Source: Lateolabrax maculatus
Lineage: Eukaryota > Chordata > Actinopteri > Acropomatiformes > Lateolabracidae
Assembly (NCBI GenBank): GCA_031216445.1
Contig: CM062196.1
Location: 27,510,001 to 27,574,000 of the forward strand
Direction of reading: 5' to 3'
Length of the DNA: 64,000 bases
Shown here piece after piece: positions 25,901-37,325 of the stretch (position 1 is the stretch's first letter; each line of letters begins with the position of its first letter). The translations under genes and the position numbers were made by a program. The notes beneath the pieces were generated by a model that saw nothing but the letters and a program-made list of their open reading frames with translations, did no database searches and was not told the origin of the DNA.

Positions 25901-27599
25901 AGTACCAGTATATTATTATCATTACAGTGCTCACATTGAAGCTGTTCTGCTTCAGCTGTCATCGACCAGACTCAACATGGACTCACCACTGAAAATTCAG
26001 TTCACCTAATAATGGAGCAGGCTACCTTCTCAATATACTCTATCTATCTTGGATTTGATATAAGATGCCTTTTAGGGCAAAGTACTTACTTTTTGAGTGT
26101 GAAGGAAATCCACTTCCTCAACTGAATAAAGTGAAAGTGAATTACTCAAGCACTCAATGAAGAGTCTGAGCTGAGTTGAATAGTAAAGGTTGTCTGAGGT
26201 GGTGTTTGTGAAGCTGTTCTGTGATGGACTGTCATATTAAAAAAAATCTAGCATGGTTTAAGTGTTCAGAGTGATTCCCAAACCAGCATGGCATTTCTCT
26301 TTTTTCTTGTAGTTTGGTACTAAAAGTTCCAAAATGTTTTTTTGTGATTGTATTTTTTTTTCAAGTCACAAAAACTAAAACCTGGTTTTCTAAACTGCAG
26401 CTTGCAGTAGTGACATGTGTGCTCATGGGTCCATATTCCCTGAACAGAGGAGGGTTGGGTTACTGTTTCTCCTCCCAGAGACTGGATAAAAACAAGAGTC
26501 AGGGCAGAATGACTGACAGGAGTGGACATGTCAGTACACCATTAGTCTGCATGTAAACACTCTTTGACAGCCCAGTGTTGCGTACTGACAAACTTTAATG
26601 GCCAATTTCTGTTTTTTTTTTCTCTTCAGTGACAGTGGATTAAATTGAAGAGTCTCCTTTAAAAAACATGGTAGTTCTTCCCCTCTCAAGTGTGTTGCTG
26701 TGTGGCTTTTGAACAGCTGGGAAGTCTTTTCATTTACTAGGCTCACAGATCTAATGCATGAATATCAAGTGTCTTAGGAGGGGTACAAAATTCTACATGT
26801 GTAACCAGCTTTGCTTTATTGTCATGGAGCATGTTGAAGATTCAGTTTTTTGTAGTTATTAGTTGGGACCATGTCATCTGAGACAAGGTAGAGGTTATAG
26901 AGTTTTATGATCATGCCAAATCTGCAGATAGTGAAAACTGGCAAGTTCATATTGAAACTGGGAGCCTTGATCAATCATTACAGATACAGGTAATAAGTTC
27001 TGAGGGTTCCAGGGTGATGGTCATTTGATACATTTAATAAAATCAAAGTGTATCTGTTCCGTGAGATGAGTGAGGGACGGACGTAATAAAAGCTTTCTGT
27101 GTGGATCTTCCTTTTAATTTTGCCTGCTGTTTTTAAATAGTATCTTGGTTTTAGCCCTGAAATTTTATTCATCAATAAATTAGTTAACAAAAACTTTTTG
27201 TTCGTCAAGCCCAAGTATGAACACATGTAAATCTTTTACCGGACTCTATGTTCAGTGAGGCTTGGTGCTCAAACGCGGGTGGATAGACAATACTTCCCAG
27301 ATTTAGAATTTTTTATGTTACGATGCCGGCCATATTATCTGTCCATAGAATTCACATGTGTTCTTGTTGTTGCTGTTACAATCCTCCTGATGTTTAAAAA
27401 ATGCACTACAGGGACTGTGTGAGGTCATCTGCAGTCACATGACCATATTTTGTAGCTGGTGAATTTAATCAAACAAATCAAACAAACATCAGAACTGTTG
27501 TACCTCAATTCCACCACCATGTCCACACCCCCACCAGGGAGAAAATACCCTGGACCATGTTTACAACAATATTCCTGGCAGCTATAAAGCCCTCCCCCA

Positions 27600-28490
27600 G
27601 ATTACATTAACCTTTTTCTCCTGCCTACTTACAAAACAGTTAAAGTGTGGACATGAAGATACAGCAGCTCTACAGGACTGTTTCGACTGCACAGACTGGT
27701 ACATGTATAGAGATGCTGCTACCCAGAAGAACCATATCAATCTTGAAGAATAAACATCAGTAGTTTTTATGCTGTTTCTATACAACAGATTCTATGCTCG
27801 CTTTGATCTCCTCAACAAAGAGTCAGCTGTCAAGTCTGCCCCGCCTCCAGAGAACTGGCCACTGTCAGTATCCACAGCAGACATAAGAACAACCCTGATG
27901 AGAGTAAATATGAGTAAAGCTGCTGTACCTGATAACATCCTGTACACCCGTGACTGCAATTCCCAATATGAAGAAAACTCCATTGTTAAGTTTGCGGATG
28001 ACACCACCATCATCGGATGGATTACAAACAATGATAAGAATTTATATCAGGAGGAAATCAACAACCATGCAGAGTGGTGTGCAGAGAATAACCTGCTGCT
28101 CAACATCAAAAAGGAGGTACAGACACACCCATCTACAATCAATGGAGCTGAAGTGGAGCAGGCGAGCAGTTTTAAGTCCCTGGGAATCAACCTCATAGAG
28201 AACCTGTCATGGTCATCTCACATCTCCACTCAGAAAATGGCTGTACTTCTTTAGGAAACTTAATAAAGCAGAATTCCCATTCTCTTGTCAACTTTTACAG
28301 AGAAGCAATAGAAAGCATCCTGACTGGAAAAATAATAAATTGTCCTGAAATGTGCTCAGGCCAGGACAGGAGGGATCTGCAGTGGGTGATTAAAACTGCC
28401 CAGTACATCAACATACTACAACTTGTTGTACAACCATGTCTTGTACCATGCATGCATACACATACAAGGAGTGTTACCAGTGTCTAGAAG
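27600..28490 (+). mobile_element. internally deleted LINE relic with FADD reverse-transcriptase motif
   Basis: Three blocks of one fish LINE ORF2 can be followed. A linker-like piece is LQDCFDCTDWYMYRDAA (near 27670-27720). An N-terminal RT piece is YARFDLLNKESAVKS through MSKAAVPDNI (27788-27940). The palm piece has KFADDTTIIG (near 27990-28020) and SFKSLGINL. C-terminal FYREAIESILTG and LQWVIKTAQ follow in another frame. Most of the sequence between KAAxPDNI and the FADD block is missing, so the enzyme could not work. The family is L2/Rex1-like; exact clade not determined. Confidence 0.85.
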
Positions 28491-28559
28491 TTTTCTGTTG
28501 CTCTCAACGTAGTTACACAAAAATAGACAAACAAAAAACAAGGCAGAAAAATCAAGTCA

Positions 28560-28866
28560 AGTCAAGTCAATTTTATTTTTATAGCTCTAAATCATAACAA
28601 GTTATCTCAAGACACTTTTCACATAGAGTAGGTCTACCCAACAATTCCCACCATGAGCAGCACTTGGCGACAGTGGCAAGGAAAAAAAAACTTTTAACAG
28701 GTAGAAACCTCGAGCAGAACCAGACTGGGTGGGCGGCCATCTCCCTCGACCCAGTTGGGATGAAAGGGGAAGAGAGAGGGGGAGATGGAAGAGAGAGCAA
28801 GAGGACAGACAACATAATAATCAGACTAATAATAATACTTTAAGTGGAGCAGGAACATGGGGGCAG
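28560..28866 (-). repeat. retroelement 3' portion with GTCAA-type tail
   Basis: The low-coordinate end has tandem AAGTC units and TTTTATTTTTATAGC, the reverse complement of a tail ending ...AAATTGACTTGACTTGACTT. The blocks CCCACCATGAGCAGCAC and GCGACAGTGGCAAGG match the inverse of the copy at 10930-11155. Confidence 0.75.
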
Positions 28867-29127
28867 TAGACGGCCTGCAGTCACAGATCCTTGTGATGTT
28901 TCCTGCCTGTTTCCTGACTCTGGAGATGTGCAGGTCCTAGATGGAGGGCAGGCTGGCACCAGTAATTGTCTTTGCAGTCCTGACTGTCCATTGTAATCTG
29001 TACCTGTCTTGTTTGTTGACCGATCCAAATCAGCCAGTGATGGAAGTGCAGAGAACAGACTGATAGTGGTGTAGAACTGGATCAGCAGCTCCTGACGCAG
29101 GTTGATGTACTTCCTGAGCTGGCTCAA
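28866..29127 (-). mobile_element. LINE ORF2 C-terminal relic
   Basis: The minus strand reads LRKYINLRQELLIQFYTTI, matching the post-RT block of L2-like LINEs, then frame-shifted SLPSIQDLHI and SRVRKQAGNI remnants. It runs without a gap into the repeat at 28560-28866, so the two are probably one element whose 3' end is at 28560. Confidence 0.75.
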
Positions 29128-29525
29128 GCTGTTTTATATACATCCATAATTTGGAAAGACTGGCATTTGATCACACTAAGCATTTCAGATTATGTGAGCA
29201 TTGTAGGGCCCTTTCTCTTTCAGAATACATTGCACCCGGGGTGAAATTTCATCGCTCCCGTTCACACAGATCCATGACCAGAAATTCCATAGAAGGATTA
29301 GTCAAGCAGAGGCCAAACAATATTTACATTATAGCTGGATTTACTATGTTTGAATTTAATAAGGGGAGCCTCACAAGCTCAACCCTGTGGGATGACCAGG
29401 GAAATCTTACCACAGTGTCCTGGTTGAAGAACACATCTGATGGTTGGCTAAAGTGCTAACTGTCATCATCCACTTATCATATCCAGCTGAGTGTCAATGT
29501 ATGTTTGTCTTTGTCTTTGTCACAG

Positions 29526-29714
29526 AGGACCAGATCCCTCATGGTTTCCCCACCATAGACATGGGGCCCCAGCTGAAGGTTGTGGAGAGAACGCGTACTG
29601 CTACGATGCTGTGTGCAGCCAGCGGCAACCCCGACCCAGAGATCTACTGGTTCAAAGACTTCCTACCTGTGGACATCAGCAGCAGCAACGGGCGCATAAA
29701 ACAGCTTCGTTCAG
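29526..29714 (+). CDS. ptprf: ptprf exon: first half of Ig-like domain 2
   Basis: This exon encodes 63 residues of a LAR-family receptor protein tyrosine phosphatase, a type I membrane protein that organises synapses and axon guidance. Visible signatures are GFPTIDMGPQLKVVERTR, the first Ig cysteine in TATMLCAASGNPDPE, the core tryptophan in YWFKDFLPVD, and the end RIKQLRS, which are near-invariant in this family. The acceptor is a pyrimidine-rich tract ending CACAG at 29525 and the donor is GTAAAG at 29715. It begins and ends in phase 1, so it can splice directly to 37215 (RS|GALQIE) or through the micro-exon at 33832. Ig2 alone cannot tell PTPRF from PTPRD or PTPRS; the FNIII exons downstream point to PTPRF. 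Many teleosts keep two ptprf copies, and the sequence does not say which this is. Confidence 0.96.
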
Positions 29715-32700
29715 GTAAAGCACTCATCTCAACATGTTTACACACAGGTCTCTGTTCAACTAAAAGTGACACATGTTGCATGGAACTTGACACAAAGTGC
29801 AGTTAGTGCAGTAAGTTATTGGGTGACACAACTGACGTGATAACCTTGTGAAAGCCATACATTATGACAATTACTCAAGCAGATGTTTTATTAAATATTA
29901 TCATCTTTTGTTGTACATTCGACCATACACGTAATTGACCGGTTGAGATGTATTGAGGCACATAATTTAAATGATGTAACTTATATCAAAAATAACAATA
30001 ACTGTCAGCTGTCCTTCTCTCACTTTCTGTGAGAGTTTGTTTCTTGCCAAAAATCCCAAGCACCTACACAAAGTTGGAATGTCTGTCCAAGGCCAAAGTT
30101 TCTTGCCAGGCCTTACAGCAAGAGTAAGAAGCATGTTTCTATCATTGAGGGCCTGGGGCCCCTCCTGTGGCTGCACTCATCTCAACACAGACAGAGAGGA
30201 AAGGCTGAGAGACAGGCTGTAGGATATCATTGGCTTTGAAGTCCACTCCCCAGCCACAGTCAGGGCCTTAGGTAAGGACAAACTTGCCACATATTATTAA
30301 CTGAACAGCATGGCAATTTGTTTCAATTTGGTTTATAGGGCCCTGTCGTCACATGAAGTCCCACAGCAGCCAAGCATAGATGGTTGACTTCCTTTAATAA
30401 AAAAATCTGAGTTTTCCTGCACCAAACAAGGCAAGTGAAATATATAGCAGTATGTAAAGTCAGCACTCCACAATTATTCAATTTTATTGTTTCAATACAA
30501 TTTATTATATAGAGTGATTAGATTTGCTCATGAATCAGTTCTAATAGTAAGTCATATTAAATGACTTTGATCCATTAAGAAACACTAATAGCTTAATTTT
30601 TCAATTTAAGACCTTTGCTCTCTTTTGGAAAAGGAATAAGTAAACATACTCTACTGTATTCTGTGGAGGACTATTCGTTTTCAAGATTTTTCATTTTCTG
30701 TGAGTTTTTAGGAAGCATAAAACTCCAGTGGCCAATGTGGGGACAAAGCTGGGCAAAGATGGCCCCAGCTAAATTATCTTGCAGTCTGCTGAAGCCATGA
30801 AAGGGGTACTCACAAGAGACAGATGAAGAAGAATGGTCAAAATCGAAAAGACTTTTATCCCCTAGATGCAGCCAATCTTACAGTATAAATATTGGTCTGG
30901 AACCAATAAATGTGTTTGACCTTAGTGCTTGACTTTCTTCTTCTGATATGTCCTATGAACTAAATAATTCAAGTCACATTATCTCAATACACTCTAATTA
31001 GGTCTGAGTCTTGCGAGTACCACCCAGAAAGCTTTGACAGTGGGACAATTTCTGTCTGTTAATCGGGTTAGCTGCTGGATGAATGGCTCATAGTCATCAC
31101 TATGGCAAACACAAAAATCTCTAACTCTGGATGTCCAGGGCTACAGAAAGGTACTTAACTGGATAAAATTTGAAAATGAAGTTAATCTCGACTGAGTATG
31201 AGCAGGACGACGCAGGAGACTGCTGTTCGTGTCCCGTGTGAAACCAAAAGTCAACAATGACTTATTTTAACTTATGTTACCTACATATCTCGTCACGTAG
31301 GTTGGTTATGTCACATACACTAATTATACAATATACTATAATTATGTTAGTCATGTACGTACTTATTTGAACCCAAACCACGATCTTTCCCTAAAACTAA
31401 CCAAGTAGTTAACGTTCCCCTCTATCGCTTTCAATCACCGATTCAAGAAAATTAGATCATATAATCCCAATTCTGGCCTCCCTGCATTGGTTTCCTGTTC
31501 ATTTTCACATTGATTTTAACATTTTGTTTTTTACTCTCTTAAGTTCAAAATTTTCATTAGGGCAAATTGGAAAAAATCTGGATGCAACTGGTTTGATACA
31601 GCAACTCATGCAAAGTTGCTATAGTATGATGTTCTCAACTTAAATATTAGGACTGCCAATCCATTAATACAGGTTTTTTTCTATGGACAAAAAATCCTTA
31701 TCAACAATAGACATTGTGAAAATATAATAAAGTCTTATTATTTTTCACAATGAAACCCCTGAAACCTGTCATGACACCCCGATTTCATGTTGAAGTAGCG
31801 TGGGATTCTTGTAGCTGTCGTACAGCTGTGGACAGAAGTCATGGCAGGTCTCAGTATTGCCTAGCCCAGCCCTCTGAAAGCTGCTGATGTCCCCTTCATC
31901 AGACCCCAGGGGCCACACAACTTCGAGGACATCCCCCCCCCCCCCACCCGTCCCGCTAGCTCTCACCACCTACCTGAGACTTCTTTGTGTTTCTGTCAAA
32001 TCAACAGTGGCTTGTTTATTCTTCAGATTGTTGGCACCTGCATAGTAACCATCCCTACCCATTGCTGCATATGACCTGATATGCCCAAATGGTGCCAGTT
32101 ACAAATGATTACTTACATCAGAAGTAATGCAAGATTAAAGGAGGCATTGCTACTACTGTGTTATTAGAATGAGTACTAGTGCTGAACAAGTTATAATTTT
32201 TAAATTAGGGTTTGAATGTGATTTTCAAATCACAAGAGCTGCAGTTTCAATTATATAACTTCTACGATTAACAGTGTCTTTACAAGCTGAGGTGAAAGGT
32301 GTTGTTCATCAGCTATATCAGCTAAAAGGATGTCACCAGTAGATTTACTCAACTGTAGCTAGTTAAAGTTAATTATGTGAGATGGGCAACCAAAAACCAA
32401 CTCTTGGCTGCTGTCTGCCTAATGCACTCTTTGAATTTCAGCGTCTGTACTAATTTGTAAAACACTGTGTTTTTGCATAAAAAAAAAATTCACAACAAAA
32501 CACAGTAAATTAATTTATCCAATATTGAACCAAAATTCAAAAGTGAATTGATTTAAGATGCTGATTGTCTTGTTTTTTTCAACATTGTAATCTTGAGCAT
32601 CCACCTGCCATTTATGGCAAATGTAAAAAAATGCCCCTTGGGAGTCGTAGTTAACTCCCCCAAACTTTTTATGAACACAAGATTGTACCCTTTATCAAAA

Positions 32701-33831
32701 GATAAAAAAAACTAAAGTGCAGAGTATATTTTGAATACTGTATTATTATATTGGGATATTAATGAGTATTGTAAAGCTTAATTGTTAATTTTGTCTATAG
32801 AAAACAAGCCAGTTTTACATTACGTAGAGGTCAGACAGGATAACTAACCCCAACAATCAACTGCATTATTTTATCTGATGACACATAGAAACGTTAAATT
32901 TGTGATTAAACTTGGTATAATTGTTACTTGTTTAAAACTCTGTTTTATGTTTAATTTATAGAAAATATTAGCAATTAATATTGCAATTGCATTTAGTTAT
33001 TTTCCACTAGGACTATTTTCAGTCCTAAATAGTGCACAGGGAAAATGTTGGCGAAAGATTAACAATCATATGACATCTGTTATAAAAATACATCTATTGT
33101 GTGCTCATTTTGGAGCTTAATAGTACAATTCTCCACCACTGAGGCAGCAACATCACAGTTGTATTGTACTGTAGGTTTCTTTGAATTGCATCAGTGGAAG
33201 AGTAGGCAGCTTGTGTTCTTATCTGTCTTGTTAAGGCAGGATGCAGGAGAGAAAAAAACACCTTAGGTTAGAACTAAAACAGGTCTGTTGTTGGTGGATG
33301 AGGGGTCGAGTGCTTGATAGCCAGGTGCTGTCAGGGAAAAAAGCAGGTGTAGAGAATAAGGAGTTTTGTGATCACAACAGGATGCCAGCTCTGTGGAGCA
33401 AATAGCTTAATGTATAAAACAAATAAGCACCATGTGATAATAAATAACCAGATGCACAAATGACGAACTGGCAGTTGTAGCTGGGAAATGAATGCCTACA
33501 TTATTGAAACAATTTTATGCTTATAGAGATTTGGGGAAAAATAACACAAATTTGTACAGAAGAAAATGCTTTTCTCCAAGAATACATTTGGCACTGTTGT
33601 TGTTTATGAAATTGATTTTGGTTAAAACATTTGACCTAACATTAAATAATACCTGCCATATTTATGGATACGTTTTTTTAAACAGGGTGAGAATAACAGT
33701 CACTCTGATCTCTATTATTTTTCCTCTCTTTGCTCTCCTGCCATTCTTGTCTTTCTCTGTTTGGCTTTTTTATCTTCTTTTTATACTAATGGTTATCTCT
33801 AATCTTATTTGCATTCAAATTACCTCACCAG
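29715..33831 (+). other. ptprf: ptprf intron before the meA micro-exon
   Basis: This 4.1-kb intron starts GTAAAG and ends CACCAG. It holds a LINE fragment at 31440-31565 and a short poly-C tract near 31935. I looked for the nine-nt ESI micro-exon (AG, nine nt in phase 1, GT) and found no convincing match. Confidence 0.85.
31440..31565 (+). mobile_element. LINE reverse transcriptase fragment
   Basis: One frame reads HIIPILASLHWFPVHFHIDF, the conserved LHWLPVxxRIDFK block of L2-like reverse transcriptases. Only about 40 codons are recognisable. Confidence 0.7.
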
Positions 33832-33849
33832 GTGGTACACCAATCAGAG
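33832..33849 (+). CDS. ptprf: ptprf alternative micro-exon meA (GGTPIR insert in Ig2)
   Basis: An 18-nt exon is framed by CACCAG and GTAAGA. In phase 1 it reads GGTPIR, joining RS|GGTPIR|GALQIE. This equals the six-residue part of the meA insert (ESI + GGTPIR) known from PTPRD. In PTPRD and PTPRS this insert changes the spacing of Ig2 and the choice of postsynaptic partners. A long pyrimidine-rich stretch (about 33712-33783) lies upstream, with a TGC at 33810, as is common for neuronal micro-exons. Length is a multiple of three and phases match both neighbours, so it can be included or skipped. I did not find the companion nine-nt ESI exon in the preceding intron. Confidence 0.88.
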
Positions 33850-35437
33850 GTAAGAATGCTAGGTACAGAAAACATCTATTCACCCTCCTTTCCTCCTCAC
33901 TGCCCCCTCTCCTCCATGGCCTCCATCCTCCTCCTCCTGTCACCTCAGTGTGTCTCCATTTCCAGCTCTCTGTCCTTTTCACGTGCTCCAACACTTTCTC
34001 TGCCTTCACCACATAACCCTTCAGAAGTGTGTATGGTTTTGAACAAATGGTTAGCACTCAGCTAACAAATAAGAAGTCCACCAATCATGGTACAAAATTT
34101 AGACCAAAAAGTCTTCTGTTGGAAATGTGTTTAATTAGGGTTATTGTATTCTTATACCATTCATCATCATATTCATCATCAGCACAACATGGACCCATGG
34201 AGGAAACTATGATACGCCCATTATTGAGGAAACAAAAATCGACAAAATACATTAACTAGACACAAGAACACACATTTTAACTCTATTTTGATTTCATTTC
34301 ACTTTAATGTATCGGGGATAATCCCCACGCTCATGTGCTGACAAACATGTGATACCATGGTTATGAAATGTTCTTGCATAATTACATAGATTGCCTGTAC
34401 AGATTGCATTGTTAACAGTTTCCATGATCAGCAGATGGACTAAATACAAGCTTAGTTAACATTTTAGAGGGAATTCAGCCACAGAACTGTCACACAGTTG
34501 ATCTAATTTGCTGTCACACCACAATGAAATCTCAACAGAATCTGATTAGATGCGGACCCCACTCAGTCTAGTTGTTTGATTGACAGCTTTCATCAAGCCT
34601 AAACAAACTGAACCAAATGGGTGAACTGCACCAAACAGGTTAACCAAACCAAACACAGCCTTACAATATCTCCATTGCTCCATGAAAGTTACTACCACAA
34701 GCAAGATGCAAGTCCAAGAATGCCAACAGACTGTTAGACACATCAGTGCAAGGACATGGTATGCTGTATGGATCAGCATTGCATTTCTCTCTACTTGAAT
34801 GCTTAGCCAAACATCCTACTGTCAGTAATCCTGGATTTCACTCCCTAGGTCGTACCAGTGAGCCAGGTCATGGAAGTGAGTCTGTTGGCATATGTGATAA
34901 CTTACACTTGCACAATTAGTAGTCTGCAAACTGCCTGTCATTAAGGTGTAACGGTTTGACCTCTGTCTGCACACTGTCCTTGGAGGCTGCAGAGAGAGGG
35001 AGCACATGCCAAAATATTGAAAGAAGTTTCAGCAGCTTGTAACATTTTGTTTAGGTCTTCATAGTTTTAATCTGTAAGAAGTCCCACCTTCTCTGGCAGC
35101 ACTGCCTAGAGGTCAGAGAAAACGTCCATCAGCATCCGTTTGCCATTCTAAGGAGAGAGTGAAGCGTTTTCTCCTTAAAGGCCTCTGCCATCTAGAGGTG
35201 CTGAATGTGCAATGAGATAGACAATCAGCACAAAACTGGAAAGTTGGAAATAGATCAATAGAGAAAGATATTCAGCTGTTGCTGCACATACACCTCTTCC
35301 CACTCCAGTAACAGTGTGAGGATTGGTCTACAGTCAATGGGAGACAGTTAAGCACTCAAAATTCTGTCATTATCATTTTGACATAATGTTTTGTGATATG
35401 AAGGAGAAAGGCTTACCTACATACTGTGTATGTGTAT

Positions 35438-35440
<3 letters not shown>

Positions 35441-35474
<34 letters not shown>
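35441..35474. repeat. (TG)n microsatellite
   Basis: An uninterrupted TG tract of 17 units, followed by impure GT and a short AG tract near 35521-35537. Confidence 0.96.
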
Positions 35475-35477
<3 letters not shown>

Positions 35478-36840
35478 GTGTGTAGGTGTATAGGTGTGTG
35501 TATGTGTGAGAGTGAGATAGACAGAGAGAGAGAGAGAGTAGTTTAAGGACATACATCCCAGGCAAATTGTCCTTGCTGGCTGCATCCTGGGTGAAGGGAT
35601 ATGGCTACCCACACATTATTTCACTGGCTGATTGTTTTTTTCTTTTTCTTAATCAAGTTCTTAACATTGTGTTACAAAGCCATCCCATGTTGCATTTCAG
35701 GATCGTATTCTGAAATATGTACATTTTTAACATTTTACTTTTCACATTTCTTGTTGTCCACTGCAAAACTGCGTGTTGTATGTACATAATATTGCATAGT
35801 CACACCTGACTGACACCTGAATATTAAATGTTTGTATAAATGCTATGACATTGTTTTGAAATGTTTTTGGAATGAATGGATATAAATCATGGTGTCAGGT
35901 AAGTTACAGCTTATGTTTTACCTGTTTTTTCACCACTTTAACATACATAAGAAGTATTCTGTGATTTTAGAGCAGTGATCAGTGGAGGTTAGGGGAGCAA
36001 GGGTCTAACCAATGGAGACCAAGAAAGCGTTTATACTTATATATAAGGGTTATAATAAAAGCATGGACCAATCAGGGTTTTAAGCTATTGCTGCTAATTT
36101 GGGATTTAAAGCCAATGTTTTTAATTACATCAGCATCACATGTTATGTTCTAGAACTGACAGGTGTTGCATGTTTCTCTCTGCTCCACAATGGTGTTTGA
36201 TGTGTTCAAGAACTGCCTTCTTTTACTAGAAGGTCTTTTGATTGAAATTCAAATTGACTAACCACAGACTGACATTATGCTCCTATCAATCCTGAACATT
36301 CTACAGACATGCTAGAGGCTTTGTGAGTCTATTCTCAGCTGTGGATTAATACACATTTAGTGTGCTAATGACTAAGGGAAAATAATAAACTGCAGTGTCC
36401 GTGTTCATTGAAATGAAGGAACATGTCACCCAGTGCAAGAACGAGAAACATTAGAATGTTGCCAGCTTGGTCCTTGAAGTTTCTGCAGTGGGTGGAGAGC
36501 AGATGGTTCACCTGGCTCTGAACTTCAGCCTCATTGCTCTTGTGACATTGTCATTGACAGTGTAAAAGTGTTAGCGTAACACTATAGCAAGTGATGAGCA
36601 AATCGGACAGAGGTCCCCAGTAATCTCCAACAAGCCTAATGATATTTAGTCATTGCCATAAATTATTAGTGTAGGCTTCCAAATAATAAAAATAAAAGAA
36701 ACATTAATTGTTTATGTGAATGCTTTTTATAAAAGTAAGGAATTTAAAATATGACAGGATTAAATTGGGGTTAATTGAGACAAGGATATGGACAGTTTAC
36801 TGTGTGTAGGACTAGTGTCTGAATCAGATGACTCTACCAC

Positions 36841-36842
<2 letters not shown>

Positions 36843-36873
<31 letters not shown>
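36843..36873. repeat. (TG)n microsatellite
   Basis: A TG tract of about 15 units abutting the left end of an inverted-repeat element. Confidence 0.96.
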
Positions 36874-36875
<2 letters not shown>

Positions 36876-36877
36876 AC

Positions 36878-37104
36878 TTGTACAACTATCTTTGTGAGAA
36901 CCAGTTGGAAAGTGAGGACATTTTTGTGTCTCACTTTCTGAGACACAAAAGGGCTGTTTGAGGGTTAAGACTTGATTTTAAGGTTTAGGTTCAGGTCAGG
37001 GTATGGTTGGGGTCAGGCATTTAGTTTTGATGGTTACGATTAGGGTAAGGGGCCAGGCAATGCATTATATGTCAATGAATGTCCTCACAAATATAGCTGT
37101 ACAA
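36878..37104. mobile_element. short inverted-repeat element next to an exon
   Basis: TTGTACAACTATCTTTGTGA at the left end is the inverse of TCACAAATATAGCTGTACAA at the right end, with few mismatches. Interior blocks such as GGGCTGTTTGAGGGTTAAGA and a GGTTAGGGT-like stretch are familiar from a high-copy fish repeat. GT repeats flank both ends. It ends 110 bp before exon 37215. Confidence 0.75.
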
Positions 37105-37105
37105 A

Positions 37106-37157
37106 CGTGTGTGTGCATGTGTGTGTGTGTGCATGTGTGTGTGTGTTTGTGTGTATG
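37106..37157. repeat. impure (GT)n microsatellite
   Basis: GTGTGTGTGCATGTGTGTG-type sequence, ending 57 bp before the exon at 37215. Confidence 0.93.
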
Positions 37158-37214
37158 TTGTTTGAACGTGTGCAGTTCAGACCTGAACTGTGACATATTG
37201 GCTCTCTCCCCCAG

Positions 37215-37325
37215 GAGCGCTTCAGATTGAGAACAGCGAGGAGTCTGACCAGGGCAAGTACGAGTGCGTGGCAGTCAACAGTGCCGGGACTCGCTACTCG
37301 GCCCCGGCTAACCTTTATGTTCGAG
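37215..37325 (+). CDS. ptprf: ptprf exon: second half of Ig-like domain 2
   Basis: This 111-nt exon encodes GALQIENSEESDQGKYECVA and then NSAGTRYSAPANLYVR. It contains the second Ig2 cysteine (YEC) and the YxC motif of the F strand. The acceptor is CTCCCCCAG at 37214 and the donor is GTAAGA at 37326; both ends are phase 1. It follows either exon 29526-29714 directly or the meA micro-exon. Its last residues (LYVR) join VRRVPPRFS of the Ig3 exon or, if the 44500 candidate is real, DQRE first. A short inverted-repeat element and GT repeats end about 60 bp before the acceptor. Confidence 0.96.

Larger units (their letters stand above)
1..29525 (+). other. ptprf: 3' part of a very long ptprf intron
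   Basis: Exon 29526 starts inside a codon, so an upstream exon must exist. I found no reading frame resembling Ig1 or a signal peptide in this stretch, so it is taken as the end of an intron of at least 29.5 kb. It holds the repeats listed separately. Nothing recognisable was seen in about 400-4400, 5300-6100, 7050-10900, 11450-13070, 18800-22450 and 23000-27600, apart from short CA/GT tracts and AT-rich unique-looking sequence. An exon shorter than about 20 codons could have been missed. Confidence 0.75.
33850..37214 (+). other. ptprf: ptprf intron between meA and Ig2 second half
   Basis: This 3.4-kb intron holds GT microsatellites near 35441-35474 and 36843-36873 and a short inverted-repeat element at 36878-37104. 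The rest is AT-rich with no coding signal that I can support. Confidence 0.85.

Noticed and set aside
1..29525. Search for the Ig1 and signal-peptide exons of ptprf
   Set aside because: No frame with Ig1 signatures of the family was found; these exons are taken to lie upstream of the window.
33492..34016. 174-codon open frame on the + strand
   Set aside because: The 18-nt micro-exon lies inside it, but flanking residues are translated intron (pyrimidine tract and splice sites).
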